This document shows positions 35,909-43,985 of a DNA stretch of 64,000 bases, one piece after another. The notes below the pieces were generated by a model. That model worked only from the letters and a program-made list of their open reading frames with translations, was not told where the DNA came from and ran no database searches. The first letter of the stretch is position 1. Each line of letters starts with the position of its first letter. Source of the stretch: Muribaculum sp. (GTDB lineage Bacteria; Bacteroidota; Bacteroidia; Bacteroidales; Muribaculaceae); the NCBI GenBank assembly GCA_023666965.1, contig JAMPAZ010000001.1, positions 541,838 through 605,837 on the forward strand, read 5' to 3'. Both the position numbers and the translations under genes were made by a program.

Positions 35909-36895
35909 TCAATATAAATTAACCATCCTCGGCTGGACACGTGCCGGCAACACTCCGGTGCGCTGGATAATCTTTTGCCCGACAGTTCCGGTCACAAACG
36001 AGTAGAAACCGTGCGACAGACTGCCGTTGACCCCGGTAGTAATCATGTATATCGACCGATAAAGAGGATAGTTTCCGTCATAAATGTAGGCCTGATAAGG
36101 CTTATAAGCCTTCAGCGAGTCGTCGCGGCGCACCTTCAGCACCTTGACGTTGGCGTCAAACTCCGTAACGGTAGTGTCTTGCTCTGAAAGGCTTTTGATA
36201 CGCTCTTCTCGAGGCATGTCGCGAGTGCGCATATCGGCACTTATCCAGCTGACACCTATCACTCCTATTGCATTTTTTCGCATCTGAACCTGACGGAACA
36301 CCTCCTGACTGGAATTCTGAGCAAATACGTTTGAACCGAACTGCTGCCCGTTCATTACAGAGTCACGCATATATTGCACGGTGCTCGACCCTTCGTTGTC
36401 AAACACCACCTGAATTTCGCCAAGTTTGCTCGGCTCCAACTCGTCCCAACGCGTAACTTTTCCGGTCAAGATGTCTGATATTTCGCTGACCGACAGCATT
36501 TCCACAGTGTTATGAGGATTAACTATCAGGGCTATGGCATCGACTGCTATGCGATTGGACCGCGGGTGTTTCTTCTGGCCTTCAAGATAAGCCTTCTCCT
36601 TTTCGTTAAGTTCGCGGGTTATGACAATAGTCTTGGTCTTCAAGTCGAGCAAAGAGTCGACACATGCCTTTTCCGAGACATAATAAGGAATTATGTTGGC
36701 ATTACCTTTGCAATTGTACTCAAACACGTCGATTTCCTGATTCATTATATTCTCGAAGCTGTCGTCGCACACTATAGTGGCCAGCCCTGACGAACTTGTG
36801 TTCGTAGGAGCCTTCCGGCATGAGCCAAGCCCCATCGACAACAATGCCGACAGAGCCAATGCTGTTATTATGTTGGTTTTCACGTTTTCTTTCAT
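35909..36895 (-). CDS. PstS-like phosphate-binding lipoprotein
   Basis: Substrate-binding lipoprotein of 328 residues. The signal peptide ends in a lipobox LLSMGLGSC. The mature part has periplasmic binding protein fold features of the PstS type: VCDDSFENIMNQEIDVFEY, RIAVDAIALIVNPHN, LTGKVTRWDEL, FDNEGSSTVQYMRDSVM and NAIGVIGVSWI. The EGSSTVQYM segment corresponds to the phosphate-binding loop. No pstC, pstA or pstB permease genes are nearby. It is flanked by a small membrane protein and a TPR protein instead, so it may serve as a sensor or accessory binding protein rather than as part of an ABC importer. That is inference from context. Confidence 0.86.
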   Translation of the reverse strand: MKENVKTNIITALALSALLSMGLGSCRKAPTNTSSSGLATIVCDDSFENIMNQEIDVFEYNCKGNANIIPYYVSEKACVDSLLDLKTKTIVITRELNEKEKAYLEGQKKHPRSNRIAVDAIALIVNPHNTVEMLSVSEISDILTGKVTRWDELEPSKLGEIQVVFDNEGSSTVQYMRDSVMNGQQFGSNVFAQNSSQEVFRQVQMRKNAIGVIGVSWISADMRTRDMPREERIKSLSEQDTTVTEFDANVKVLKVRRDDSLKAYKPYQAYIYDGNYPLYRSIYMITTGVNGSLSHGFYSFVTGTVGQKIIQRTGVLPARVQPRMVNLY

Positions 36896-36920
36896 TTAAT
36901 GTTTCTATTCTCTGCCCGTT

Positions 36921-37196
36921 TTAATACTGGTCGCCTATATTGCGGTCGATTCCTGCAAACTGTCGGTAGCCACGCCACAAGCCGTAAACTATCAACGCGA
37001 TTCCGACTACATAGCGCAACCAGCCCCAAGAAGCCTCCGACCAACCGAAAAAGTCAATCAGGAACAAGACACCCATGCCTACATAAATGAGAATCATAAA
37101 GACTCCAAATATGTTTCTGACGGTCTGTGGAGTACCGCCGTTCTTCTTTACCTCATCCCTACGGTCGGGACCGAGATTTTTATATTCGTCGCTCAT
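36921..37196 (-). CDS. Small two-helix membrane protein of unknown function
   Basis: 91 residues with a hydrophilic charged head (MSDEYKNLGPDRRDEVKKN) and two predicted membrane helices: about 30-50 (FGVFMILIYVGMGVLFLIDFF) and 58-75 (YVVGIALIVYGLWRG). I do not recognise a named family with confidence. It is first in a run with the PstS-like lipoprotein (25 bp downstream) and the TPR protein, so a membrane-anchoring or partner role in that set is possible. It is transcribed away from rarA. Confidence 0.8.
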   Translation of the reverse strand: MSDEYKNLGPDRRDEVKKNGGTPQTVRNIFGVFMILIYVGMGVLFLIDFFGWSEASWGWLRYVVGIALIVYGLWRGYRQFAGIDRNIGDQY

Positions 37197-37437
37197 AATA
37201 AAAAGTTATAAAGTGTTTTTATCTGATATTTCATTCGACTCCGGACAGCCAAAGCCTTATATCATTTTAACACTCAGGCACGTTAATAGTTCGTCAATAT
37301 GCCGGATAGTTGACTTATTCGATGGCATTCTTTATTCAGAATGTAAAGTTATATAAAATTATGGAAATTACAACGCGTACGTTAACATATTAAGCAGAAT
37401 TAACACCGCTCCGAGAGGTCAATCAGCCCATTATTCT

Positions 37438-37445
37438 TAATTTTG
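37438..37445 (+). promoter_or_regulatory. Possible rarA -7 box in the 297-bp divergent region 37197-37493
   Basis: TAATTTTG is a perfect -7 element 48 bases before the rarA ATG, but no TTTG-like -33 box lies 19-21 bases upstream. The rest of this divergent region is AT-rich. It has a small inverted repeat CATTCT/AGAATG (37327-37344) and no other gene or RNA that I can see. Confidence 0.4.
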
Positions 37446-37493
37446 CAATCCGAGCCGATAAAGCCCGTTTATTAACCAACCCCATAATCCGTT

Positions 37494-38771
37494 ATGAATG
37501 CCCCTTTAGCCGAACGACTGCGTCCTAAAACACTCGAAGAATATATTGGACAGACCCATTTGGTAGGTCCCGACTCGATACTGCGCCGTATGATTGACAC
37601 CGGACATGTGGCATCGTTCATTCTGTGGGGACCTCCCGGTGTAGGGAAAACCACCCTCGCCAAGATAATTGCCAACACGACAAGCTCTTCATTCTACACC
37701 CTTAGTGCCGTGCACTCCGGGGTCAAAGAGGTCCGAGAGGTATTGGACAGATGCAAAGCCGATGCCCGGAGCATGTTTTCAAAAGGCCGCCCGATACTGT
37801 TTATCGACGAAATCCATAGATTTAACAAAGCTCAGCAAGACAGCCTCCTCGGCGCCGTCGAAAGCGGAATCGTAACCTTGATTGGAGCCACTACCGAAAA
37901 TCCGTCATTTGAAGTGATACGCCCCCTACTGTCGAGGGCGCAAGTCTATGTCCTGCGTCCGCTCGAAGACGAACAGCTAAACGAACTTCTAAATCGCGCA
38001 ATCACCACTGACGAAGTCTTGTCGAAGCGCAAAATAGACATCAGAAGCACCAAAGCCTTGTTCCGCTTCGCCGGCGGCGATGCCCGAAAGCTGCTCAATA
38101 TCCTTGACCTACTCGAACAGTCGACTCTCCCGGGCGAAACCATCATAATCGATGATCAAGCCGTGACCGTGAGGCTACAGGAAAATCCGGCCGCTTACGA
38201 CAAAAATGGAGAGATGCACTACGACATAATCTCGGCATTCATCAAAAGCATACGGGGCAGCGACCCGGACGCGGCCGTCTATTGGCTTGCGAGGATGATT
38301 GCAGGCGGGGAGGCTCCCGAATTCATTGCCCGACGCCTCGTCATATTGGCGGCCGAGGACATTGGCCTCGCCAACCCTAACGCTCTGCTTTTAGCAAATG
38401 CCACCTTTGACGTAATACACAAGATCGGATGGCCCGAAGGCCGAATACCGCTTGCCGAATGCGCCGTTTACTTAGCCACCTCCCCAAAAAGCAATTCGGC
38501 ATATATGTCGATCGACGCGGCGCTGCGCAAAGTCGAAGAGACCGGCAATCTACCCGTTCCGCTGCATCTCAGAAACGCGCCTACCAAGCTGATGAAAGAG
38601 TTGGACTACGGTAAAAATTATCTATATGCACATGACTTCCCCGGAAATTTCGTCAGACAGCAATTCATGCCCGACGACCTCGAGGGAACGACATTCTGGC
38701 ACCCGTGTGACAATCCGGCAGAAGCTAAGATGATTGCCCTTCAGCAGTCGCGATGGGGCAATAAATGTTAA
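37494..38771 (+). CDS. rarA: Replication-associated recombination protein A (MgsA/RarA, AAA+ ATPase)
   Basis: Clamp-loader-like AAA+ ATPase that acts at stalled replication forks; 425 residues, as usual. The chain opens with PLAERLRPKTLEEYIGQTHL. It has Walker A GPPGVGKTTLAK (Lys52), Walker B and sensor region FIDEIHRFNKAQQDSLLGAVE, LIGATTENPSFEV and the arginine-finger region PLLSRAQVYVL. The C-terminal tetramerisation domain shows IRGSDPDAAVYWLARMIAGGE, EDIGLANPNAL and AECAVYLATSPKSNSAY. It begins a plus-strand block, followed 63 bp later by an ECF sigma factor that is probably regulated separately. Confidence 0.97.
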   Translation: MNAPLAERLRPKTLEEYIGQTHLVGPDSILRRMIDTGHVASFILWGPPGVGKTTLAKIIANTTSSSFYTLSAVHSGVKEVREVLDRCKADARSMFSKGRPILFIDEIHRFNKAQQDSLLGAVESGIVTLIGATTENPSFEVIRPLLSRAQVYVLRPLEDEQLNELLNRAITTDEVLSKRKIDIRSTKALFRFAGGDARKLLNILDLLEQSTLPGETIIIDDQAVTVRLQENPAAYDKNGEMHYDIISAFIKSIRGSDPDAAVYWLARMIAGGEAPEFIARRLVILAAEDIGLANPNALLLANATFDVIHKIGWPEGRIPLAECAVYLATSPKSNSAYMSIDAALRKVEETGNLPVPLHLRNAPTKLMKELDYGKNYLYAHDFPGNFVRQQFMPDDLEGTTFWHPCDNPAEAKMIALQQSRWGNKC

Positions 38772-38780
38772 AGTTCGCTA

Positions 38781-38794
38781 AATCTGCGCAGATT
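38781..38794. promoter_or_regulatory. 14-bp perfect palindrome upstream of the ECF sigma gene
   Basis: AATCTGCGCAGATT lies 9 bp past the rarA stop and 40 bp before the sigma factor ATG. A perfect palindrome this length in a 63-bp gap is a candidate operator for a dimeric regulator; no regulator can be assigned. Confidence 0.35.
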
Positions 38795-38834
38795 CTGTCA
38801 CAGTTAGCCATCACGCCACGTCAATAATTACGTG

Positions 38835-39335
38835 ATGGACACGGTAAGCTTCAAACAACTTGTTCTTCCCCACTCCGATGCAATGTATCGGACGGCATTC
38901 TACGTCACGCACGACCGCGACGACGCTCTTGACTCAGTGCAGGAGTCAGTGGCCGACTTGTGGGAACACCGCGATGCGCTTGAGGGAGTGGCCGACATAA
39001 GGGCTTACGTAATGACCACGGTAAAGCATCATGCTCTCGACCTGCTGAGGCGCAGACCCTTTGCCGGAGAATCAATCGAAGATGCCGGCGCGGCCATTCC
39101 GGACAATTCGGCCGATACAGCTTCGAGGGTAGAACATTCAGACACGCTTGCCAAAGTAATGGACTTAACCTCGTCTCTGTCCGACAATGAGCGACGCATT
39201 TTGCTTCTCAGGTCGCAGTCAGACTGTTCCGTTGATGAAATTGCATCCGTCACAGGCTTAAAAGAAGATAATGTACGCCAGATCCTGTCAAGGGCCAGGC
39301 GAAAACTGAAGGAATTATACAAAAAGATTATATGA
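38835..39335 (+). CDS. ECF-type RNA polymerase sigma factor
   Basis: Group IV sigma factor of 166 residues, which redirects RNA polymerase to a small stress- or envelope-related regulon. Region 2 is visible as MYRTAFYVTHDRDDALDSVQ and DIRAYVMTTVKHHALDLLRR. Region 4 is visible as LSDNERRILLLRSQSDCSVD, EIASVTGLKEDNVRQILSRA and RRKLKELYKKI. The ATG at 38835 is chosen over the adjacent GTG at 38832. The stop overlaps the start of the next gene by 4 bp, so sigma factor and probable anti-sigma factor are translationally coupled, as is typical. A perfect palindrome lies upstream. Confidence 0.93.
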   Translation: MDTVSFKQLVLPHSDAMYRTAFYVTHDRDDALDSVQESVADLWEHRDALEGVADIRAYVMTTVKHHALDLLRRRPFAGESIEDAGAAIPDNSADTASRVEHSDTLAKVMDLTSSLSDNERRILLLRSQSDCSVDEIASVTGLKEDNVRQILSRARRKLKELYKKII

Positions 39336-39922
39336 ACTCTAACATCCTAAAAATCAAAAGGCTCCTAAGCCTTTATGACAGCGGACTGAGTTCGTTGTCC
39401 GACGAGATTGAGCTTCGCCGGCTTTTGTTGGAGACGAGGCAGTTGCCAAAAGAATTGGCAGACTCTGCCGACATAGTTCTGTCTCTTTCGTCAAAGCCAG
39501 CTGTCGATGTCCCGTCCGGATTGCAGAACATGCTCTCGGCCGACATTGACCGACTGGCCCACAAAGAGAAAGTAAGCAAGCGAGGCAACAGATGGATAGC
39601 CATCGCCGGCATTGCGGCATCAGTGACCATAGTGGCTTCAGTCGCGGCATTTCTCTTGACCGAAAAGCGCCACAATCCTTACGAGATAACCGACCCAGTG
39701 GAGGCTTCACGCATGTCCATAGAGGCCATACGAACAGTTGCTCAAGGCCTTAAGGATGCCGACAATGCGGCGAAAGAGTCATACAAAATCTTAAACTCCA
39801 TCCTTTCAAAGGAGCTGCTTGACTCTATCGACATCGACACTCTTGAGCAAGACACAATGTCAGGCGAAAACGAAGGCTTGTCGGTCGTACCCGACAACCA
39901 ATCCAGCACAACCCAAATTTAG
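39332..39922 (+). CDS. Probable anti-sigma factor, single-pass membrane protein
   Basis: 196 residues with an N-terminal cytoplasmic part of about 87 residues (start MNSNILKIKRLLSLYDSGLS), one membrane helix at about 88-108 (WIAIAGIAASVTIVASVAAF) and an acidic periplasmic tail ending in a Ser/Thr/Gln-rich stretch. No named domain is recognised. The role is inferred from the topology and from the 4-bp overlap with the ECF sigma gene: the cytoplasmic part would hold the sigma factor until a signal reaches the periplasmic side. The ASDL or zinc-binding HxxxCxxC motif of ZAS anti-sigma factors is absent. Confidence 0.72.
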   Translation: MNSNILKIKRLLSLYDSGLSSLSDEIELRRLLLETRQLPKELADSADIVLSLSSKPAVDVPSGLQNMLSADIDRLAHKEKVSKRGNRWIAIAGIAASVTIVASVAAFLLTEKRHNPYEITDPVEASRMSIEAIRTVAQGLKDADNAAKESYKILNSILSKELLDSIDIDTLEQDTMSGENEGLSVVPDNQSSTTQI

Positions 39923-39945
39923 ACAAATTTGAAAATAAAACGATA

Positions 39946-40434
39946 ATGGCAACTGCAAAATCACATATTAAGAACCTCATTGTCGCTGCAATGATTCTTG
40001 TACCGGCAATTACATCGGCACAAAATGCCGTATTTGAAAAGTTGGCAAATCTTCCCGACGTAGAATACACCTATCTTTCGAGCGCGATGCTGTCGAATGC
40101 CGAAAATCTCCCCCAGACTTCGATCAACATAAATAAGGTTTTATCGCAATTAAACAGCATTGAAGTGCTCACCTCGGACGAGGAGGAAGAGTCCTACAAA
40201 AAAATCAGCACCGACATCCAATCGCTCTACGGCGGAATGAAACTGATTTCACGAGTCCAAGACGGCACAAACATCACCCAAATATTTGGAATGCCAACGA
40301 AAGGAGGCGAATCGTCGGCCACATATTCAGAGATTTTATTCGTCAACGACGACCGTGACAGTCAGGAAATTACCGCGATTTTGTTCACGGGAAAGATTCA
40401 ACCCGATGCCATAAAGGACCTGCTTGACGACTAA
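39946..40434 (+). CDS. Exported DUF4252-type protein
   Basis: A 162-residue secreted protein with a signal peptide (LIVAAMILVPAITSAQ). The mature part begins VFEKLANLPDVEYTYLSSAML and ends in the segment EITAILFTGKIQPDAIKDL, which resembles DUF4252 proteins found beside ECF sigma genes in Bacteroidetes. It is third in the sigma / anti-sigma / DUF4252 run, 23 bp after the anti-sigma gene. The function of the family is unknown; it may be a signal partner or a main target of the sigma factor. A strong terminator follows. Confidence 0.75.
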   Translation: MATAKSHIKNLIVAAMILVPAITSAQNAVFEKLANLPDVEYTYLSSAMLSNAENLPQTSININKVLSQLNSIEVLTSDEEEESYKKISTDIQSLYGGMKLISRVQDGTNITQIFGMPTKGGESSATYSEILFVNDDRDSQEITAILFTGKIQPDAIKDLLDD

Positions 40435-40512
40435 TCGTAAGAGCGGAAGATAGCCACCAAAGTGATTGACTCAATAATTACATTTTTATATTTGCTTCAA
40501 AAACAATCGAGT

Positions 40513-40548
40513 CCGGCGACGTAAGAGCTTCCACGTCGCCGGTTTTTT
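40513..40548 (+). terminator. Strong rho-independent terminator after the sigma/DUF4252 run
   Basis: CCGGCGACGT (40513-40522) and ACGTCGCCGG (40533-40542) form a perfect 10-bp GC-rich stem with a 10-base loop, followed by six T. It closes the operon that ends at 40434. Confidence 0.95.
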
Positions 40549-40588
40549 ACTCTTTACGAATCGATTCGAGCAAAATTTTTGAGAATGT

Positions 40589-40620
40589 TTTGCAATAATA
40601 AAATGTTTTATGTAATTTTG
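40589..40620 (+). promoter_or_regulatory. Consensus promoter for rpmH
   Basis: TTTG (40589-40592), 20 bases, TAATTTTG (40613-40620): a full match to the Bacteroidetes primary sigma consensus. The start of transcription is expected near 40627, about 40 bases before the rpmH ATG. It is the best promoter in the window, as expected for a ribosomal protein gene. Confidence 0.88.
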
Positions 40621-40667
40621 CACTCGCTTAATTCACAGACTATAAAAAATAAAAACATTATACTACG

Positions 40668-40823
40668 ATGAAAAGAACATTTCAGCCCTCTAACAGAAAA
40701 AGAGTGAACAAGCACGGATTCCGTGAACGTATGTCTACACCCAACGGTCGCAAAGTATTGGCTCGCCGTCGCGCTAAAGGTCGCGCTCATCTTTCTGTAA
40801 GCGACACTATCGCACGCAAATAA
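40668..40823 (+). CDS. rpmH: 50S ribosomal protein L34
   Basis: A 51-residue basic ribosomal protein: [17 protein letters not shown] at the start, then the conserved [19 protein letters not shown]. The length and the MKRTFQPS start are those of L34. It is transcribed alone, from a consensus promoter after a strong terminator, and followed by several hairpins. No rnpA follows it, unlike the classical rpmH-rnpA arrangement near the origin; the next gene is a transporter. Confidence 0.97.
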   Translation: MKRTFQPSNRKRVNKHGFRERMSTPNGRKVLARRRAKGRAHLSVSDTIARK

Positions 40824-40835
40824 TAACACAACACC

Positions 40836-40925
40836 GTGTGCGTAAGCCACACCCTTATTTCAATCGCTGAAATAACATATAACGCCGCCACTTTAGGCTA
40901 ATGGCTCATAAAGGCCGATTCGGCC
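40836..40925 (+). other. Cluster of three hairpins downstream of rpmH
   Basis: Three consecutive inverted repeats fill the space after rpmH. They are GTGTG/CACAC (40836-40840, 40848-40852), TTATTTCA/TGAAATAA (40855-40862, 40868-40875) and GGCCG/CGGCC (40913-40917, 40921-40925). With the terminator that follows they could form a structured rpmH 3' UTR or a small RNA. No open frame of note lies here. Confidence 0.5.
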
Positions 40926-40943
40926 GGCAACAACCGCATTCAG

Positions 40944-40975
40944 GGCGGACATCACTAAGTCGGTGTCCGCCTTTT
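40944..40975 (+). terminator. Rho-independent terminator after rpmH, just before the transporter
   Basis: GGCGGACA (40944-40951) and TGTCCGCC (40964-40971) form a perfect 8-bp stem with a 12-base loop, followed by TTTTATTATT. It ends the rpmH transcript. Because it lies only 24 bases before the transporter ATG, it must also limit any read-through into that gene. Confidence 0.85.
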
Positions 40976-40998
40976 ATTATTACCACATACCTCAACCA

Positions 40999-42231
40999 AT
41001 GGAAACTACAGTCAGCAAACGTTCCGGCACTATGTCGCTGGTAAAAAAAGAATACTTAATACCGTTCATTCTGGTCACATCGCTATTCTTCATGTGGGGA
41101 TTTGCCCGCTCCATACTTGACGTGCTCAACAAACACTTCCAAGCCGATTACGGAGTCAGCATCGGACAGTCGGCCATGATTCAAGCCACCACGTATGTCG
41201 GCTACTTTCTGATGGCAATACCCGCCGGTCTATTCATAAACAAATGGGGCTACCGCAAAGGCGTAGTGTTAGGTCTGCTGTTTTTCGGAATCGGCTCGTT
41301 GCTTTTCATTCCGAGCGAGCACTTTATGTCGTTCAATTCCTTCTTAATATCACTCTTCGTCATAGGATGCGGACTTGTCGTTATAGAAACGGCCGCCAAT
41401 CCGTATGTTACCGAACTTGGTTCGCGCGAGACAGCGGCAAGCCGTCTTAACTTGTCTCAGTCGTTTAACGGACTTGGATGCATACTCGGGCCGGCAATCG
41501 TAGGAAGCCTGCTTTTCACCTCCCAAGGAAAAGAGGCCGTACCGGTAGCAGTTCCATACTCGGCGATGGGGATCGTCGTGCTTTTGGGCGCGCTCGTATT
41601 CTGCCGGGTCAAGTTGCCGGAAATAACAGCCGACGAGACAAACGCATCCGCCGAAACGTCAGGGAACATAATGAAGCGGTTGATTAGAAACAAAGGTTTT
41701 ATGCTCGGTCTTTTTGCCTTGTTCTGCTACGAGATAGCGGAAATATCCATCAACAGCTTTTTTATAAATTATGTCACAGACGACGGTTGGATGACTCCAC
41801 GCACCGCATCGCTGCTCCTTGCATTTGGCGGCCTGGGACTCTTTATGATGTGCCGCGTGCTTGGGAGCTGGATAATGAGTAAGGTAGCGGCCGAAAGGGT
41901 TCTGCTGTTTTGCGCGTTTATGACAGTGATCGGCGCCGCTCTTATCGCGGCCAACCTTGGCACACTGTCAAAAGCCGGCTTGTTTGTCTGCTATGCATTC
42001 GAGGCCATAATGTTTCCAACGATATTCTCAATATGCATACGCGGACTCGGCACATCGACAAAAATAGCGTCATCATTCCTAATGATGACGCCTTTAGGCG
42101 GGGCAGTCGGGACATTGTCTATGGGAATCTTGGCCGACATGACCTCAATGTCGACAGCATTCTTGATTCCGACGTTAGGCTACTTTGTCGTATTGATTTA
42201 TTCTTTCATGGTTGTGCGGAGACGGATTTAA
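40999..42231 (+). CDS. FucP-type sugar MFS transporter
   Basis: Major facilitator of the fucose:H+ symporter (FHS) family, 410 residues and 12 membrane helices. The first loop motif FFMWGFARSILDVLNKHFQ is the hallmark of FucP-like sugar importers. VIETAANPYVTELGSRETAASRLNLSQSFNGLG and GLGTSTKIASSFLMM are also family features. The ATG at 40999 is chosen; a GTG at 40963 would lie within the terminator hairpin. No clear promoter is seen in the short space after that hairpin. Its 3' end overlaps the convergent PfkB kinase gene by 26 bp. Substrate is unknown; fucose, glucose, galactose and N-acetylglucosamine are known for the family. Confidence 0.93.
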   Translation: METTVSKRSGTMSLVKKEYLIPFILVTSLFFMWGFARSILDVLNKHFQADYGVSIGQSAMIQATTYVGYFLMAIPAGLFINKWGYRKGVVLGLLFFGIGSLLFIPSEHFMSFNSFLISLFVIGCGLVVIETAANPYVTELGSRETAASRLNLSQSFNGLGCILGPAIVGSLLFTSQGKEAVPVAVPYSAMGIVVLLGALVFCRVKLPEITADETNASAETSGNIMKRLIRNKGFMLGLFALFCYEIAEISINSFFINYVTDDGWMTPRTASLLLAFGGLGLFMMCRVLGSWIMSKVAAERVLLFCAFMTVIGAALIAANLGTLSKAGLFVCYAFEAIMFPTIFSICIRGLGTSTKIASSFLMMTPLGGAVGTLSMGILADMTSMSTAFLIPTLGYFVVLIYSFMVVRRRI

Positions 42232-43099
42232 TCATAGCGCGTACATCCTCCTCCGTTCCGCTGAACGGACCCGAACCGGCCAACTTGATTGAACACATCG
42301 CCGCCGCGAAACATCCCGCATCGTAATATGACGCACCCTTGTTGCGCATATAGAGATAGCCGGTCATGTACGTGTCGCCACATCCTGTAGCGTCAACAAT
42401 CCGCTCCGGTGGATATGCCGGTATATCGTAAAATTTACCTTCGGCATATATTACCGAGCCTTCGCTGCCAAGAGTCAGAAGCACCTCTTTAACTCCCCAC
42501 CCCGCGAGCTTTAGAGCCGCATCTCTCGGATCGGAGCATCCTGTCAATACGACCATCTCCTTTTCATTGGCTTTCAATATATCGATGTATTTCAACGCCT
42601 CAATCTTTTCCGGCCAATCTACAGCGACGACTTGCTCGCCTCTGACCTCACGAAGATAGCCTTGAACATCTACCGACAAAATGCCCTTCGATGACAAATA
42701 CTTTATCACGTCCAGTGAAAAGTCGTCGGCCAAAAGACTGCCTAAGTGATAGATTTTTGCGGCAACATCTTTCAGTCCCTCCACCGTAAACGGGTCAGCT
42801 TTGGCCAAAACTCTTTGTGTACGATCGTTCTGATTCTCTCCATATATGTTCTCAAAATAGACCGACCTTCTGCTTGGAAGCACCTTCACGTTAACTCCAA
42901 GTCCTCGAATCTTATCTATAGCGTCAAGTTCAGTCTCGCCCACGGAAGTCACAAGCTTGAAGCCTTTATGCGGCAAGTGGCTGATGGCATTGGCAAAATA
43001 AAAAGAGGTTCCTCCCGGCATGTAGACAGTCATATCAGGTGTCACAATCTTGTCAAGGGTGACATGCCCTATGCAACAGATATCTGTGGGTGAAGTCAT
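42206..43099 (-). CDS. PfkB family carbohydrate kinase
   Basis: Ribokinase-like sugar or nucleoside kinase of 297 residues. The N-terminal glycine motif is in MPGGTSFYFANAISHL. The second PfkB signature is VDATGCGDTYMTGYLYM, whose last Asp is the catalytic base, and ANEKEMVVLTGC is the family's NxxE-type magnesium site. The substrate cannot be read from the sequence. It converges on the FucP-type transporter with a 26-bp overlap, so the pair is conserved by layout but not co-transcribed. It lies just after the tpiA terminator and no consensus promoter is seen in the short space. Confidence 0.92.
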   Translation of the reverse strand: MTSPTDICCIGHVTLDKIVTPDMTVYMPGGTSFYFANAISHLPHKGFKLVTSVGETELDAIDKIRGLGVNVKVLPSRRSVYFENIYGENQNDRTQRVLAKADPFTVEGLKDVAAKIYHLGSLLADDFSLDVIKYLSSKGILSVDVQGYLREVRGEQVVAVDWPEKIEALKYIDILKANEKEMVVLTGCSDPRDAALKLAGWGVKEVLLTLGSEGSVIYAEGKFYDIPAYPPERIVDATGCGDTYMTGYLYMRNKGASYYDAGCFAAAMCSIKLAGSGPFSGTEEDVRAMIKSVSAQP

Positions 43100-43118
43100 T
43101 ACTAAAGTGGTTTACCGG

Positions 43119-43159
43119 AAAAAAGTGACCCTCAACACCGAAATCGGAGCGAGGGTCAC
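43119..43159 (-). terminator. Rho-independent terminator of the nusB-tpiA run
   Basis: On the minus strand GTGACCCTC (complement of 43151-43159) pairs perfectly with GAGGGTCAC (complement of 43125-43133). A small inner CCG/CGG stem lies in the loop, and six T follow (43119-43124). It starts 29 bases past the tpiA stop codon. Confidence 0.92.
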
Positions 43160-43188
43160 ATCATCACTAATTATTAATCAATAAAAAA

Positions 43189-43944
43189 TTAAAATGCATT
43201 GACAATGCCCATGAAAGAAGGTGCGTCAAGAGCTGCACCGCCGATTAGACCACCGTCGACATCGGGCTTCTCGAATATTTCCTTCGCATTTGAAGGCTTG
43301 CAGCTTCCACCGTAAAGAATCGATGTGTTTTCAGCCACTTCCTTACCATATTTGTCGGCAATCAAACCACGAATGTATGCGTGAATCTCTTCGGCCTGGT
43401 CCGCTGTAGCAGTTTTGCCTGTACCGATGGCCCATACCGGTTCGTATGCAAGAACTATTTTGCTGAAGTCGTCAGCTGAAAGATGGAAGAGAGCGTCTTC
43501 AATCTGAGCCTTTACTACTTCGTGATAAGTGCCGTTTTCACGTTCTTCAAGAACTTCACCGATACAGAAAATCGGGGTCAACTTATTCTCAAAAGCCAAA
43601 GCCACCTTTTCTTTCAGAGTCTCTGAAGTCTCGCCGTAGTATTGACGACGTTCAGAATGGCCGAGAATCACGTAGGTAGCGCCGGTAGACGAAACCATTG
43701 AAGCGGAAACTTCACCGGTATATGCTCCAGACTTATGGTCAGCACAGTTCTCGGCACCGAGTCCGAGTTTGGCGGGATCAATCACTTCGTTTACAGAAGC
43801 AAGATGCGTAAAAGGAACGCAAATCACGACATCGCACTTCGGTTCTGCACCCTTCAATGCCTCATTAACTTGCTTGGCCAAAGCCACGCCTTCCTGGAGT
43901 GTGGTGTTCATCTTCCAGTTTCCGGCAACTATGTTCTTTCTCAT
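43189..43944 (-). CDS. tpiA: Triosephosphate isomerase
   Basis: Glycolytic enzyme that interconverts dihydroxyacetone phosphate and glyceraldehyde 3-phosphate; 251 residues as usual. All catalytic landmarks are present: Asn-Lys in [11 protein letters not shown] (Lys12 region), the electrophile His in [11 protein letters not shown], the base Glu in [15 protein letters not shown], and the phosphate-binding [11 protein letters not shown] and GLIGGAALD. It is the last gene of a minus-strand run of seven genes and is followed by a strong terminator. It may also have its own promoter: a perfect -7 box lies 33-40 bp upstream. Confidence 0.98.
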   Translation of the reverse strand: MRKNIVAGNWKMNTTLQEGVALAKQVNEALKGAEPKCDVVICVPFTHLASVNEVIDPAKLGLGAENCADHKSGAYTGEVSASMVSSTGATYVILGHSERRQYYGETSETLKEKVALAFENKLTPIFCIGEVLEERENGTYHEVVKAQIEDALFHLSADDFSKIVLAYEPVWAIGTGKTATADQAEEIHAYIRGLIADKYGKEVAENTSILYGGSCKPSNAKEIFEKPDVDGGLIGGAALDAPSFMGIVNAF

Positions 43945-43976
43945 TTTATATGAATTTTATTAGGTTATGCCGATTG

Positions 43977-43984
43977 CAAAATTA
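43977..43984 (-). promoter_or_regulatory. Possible tpiA promoter (-7 box)
   Basis: TAATTTTG on the minus strand is a perfect -7 element in the 41-bp gap between the DoxX-type gene and tpiA. No TTTG-like -33 box is at 19-21 bases, so strength is uncertain. It would allow tpiA to be expressed above the rest of its run. Confidence 0.45.
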
Positions 43985-43985
43985 A

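Noticed and set aside
40963-40998. Upstream GTG start for the FucP-type transporter
   Set aside because: It falls inside the rpmH terminator stem, and the added residues match nothing in the family.
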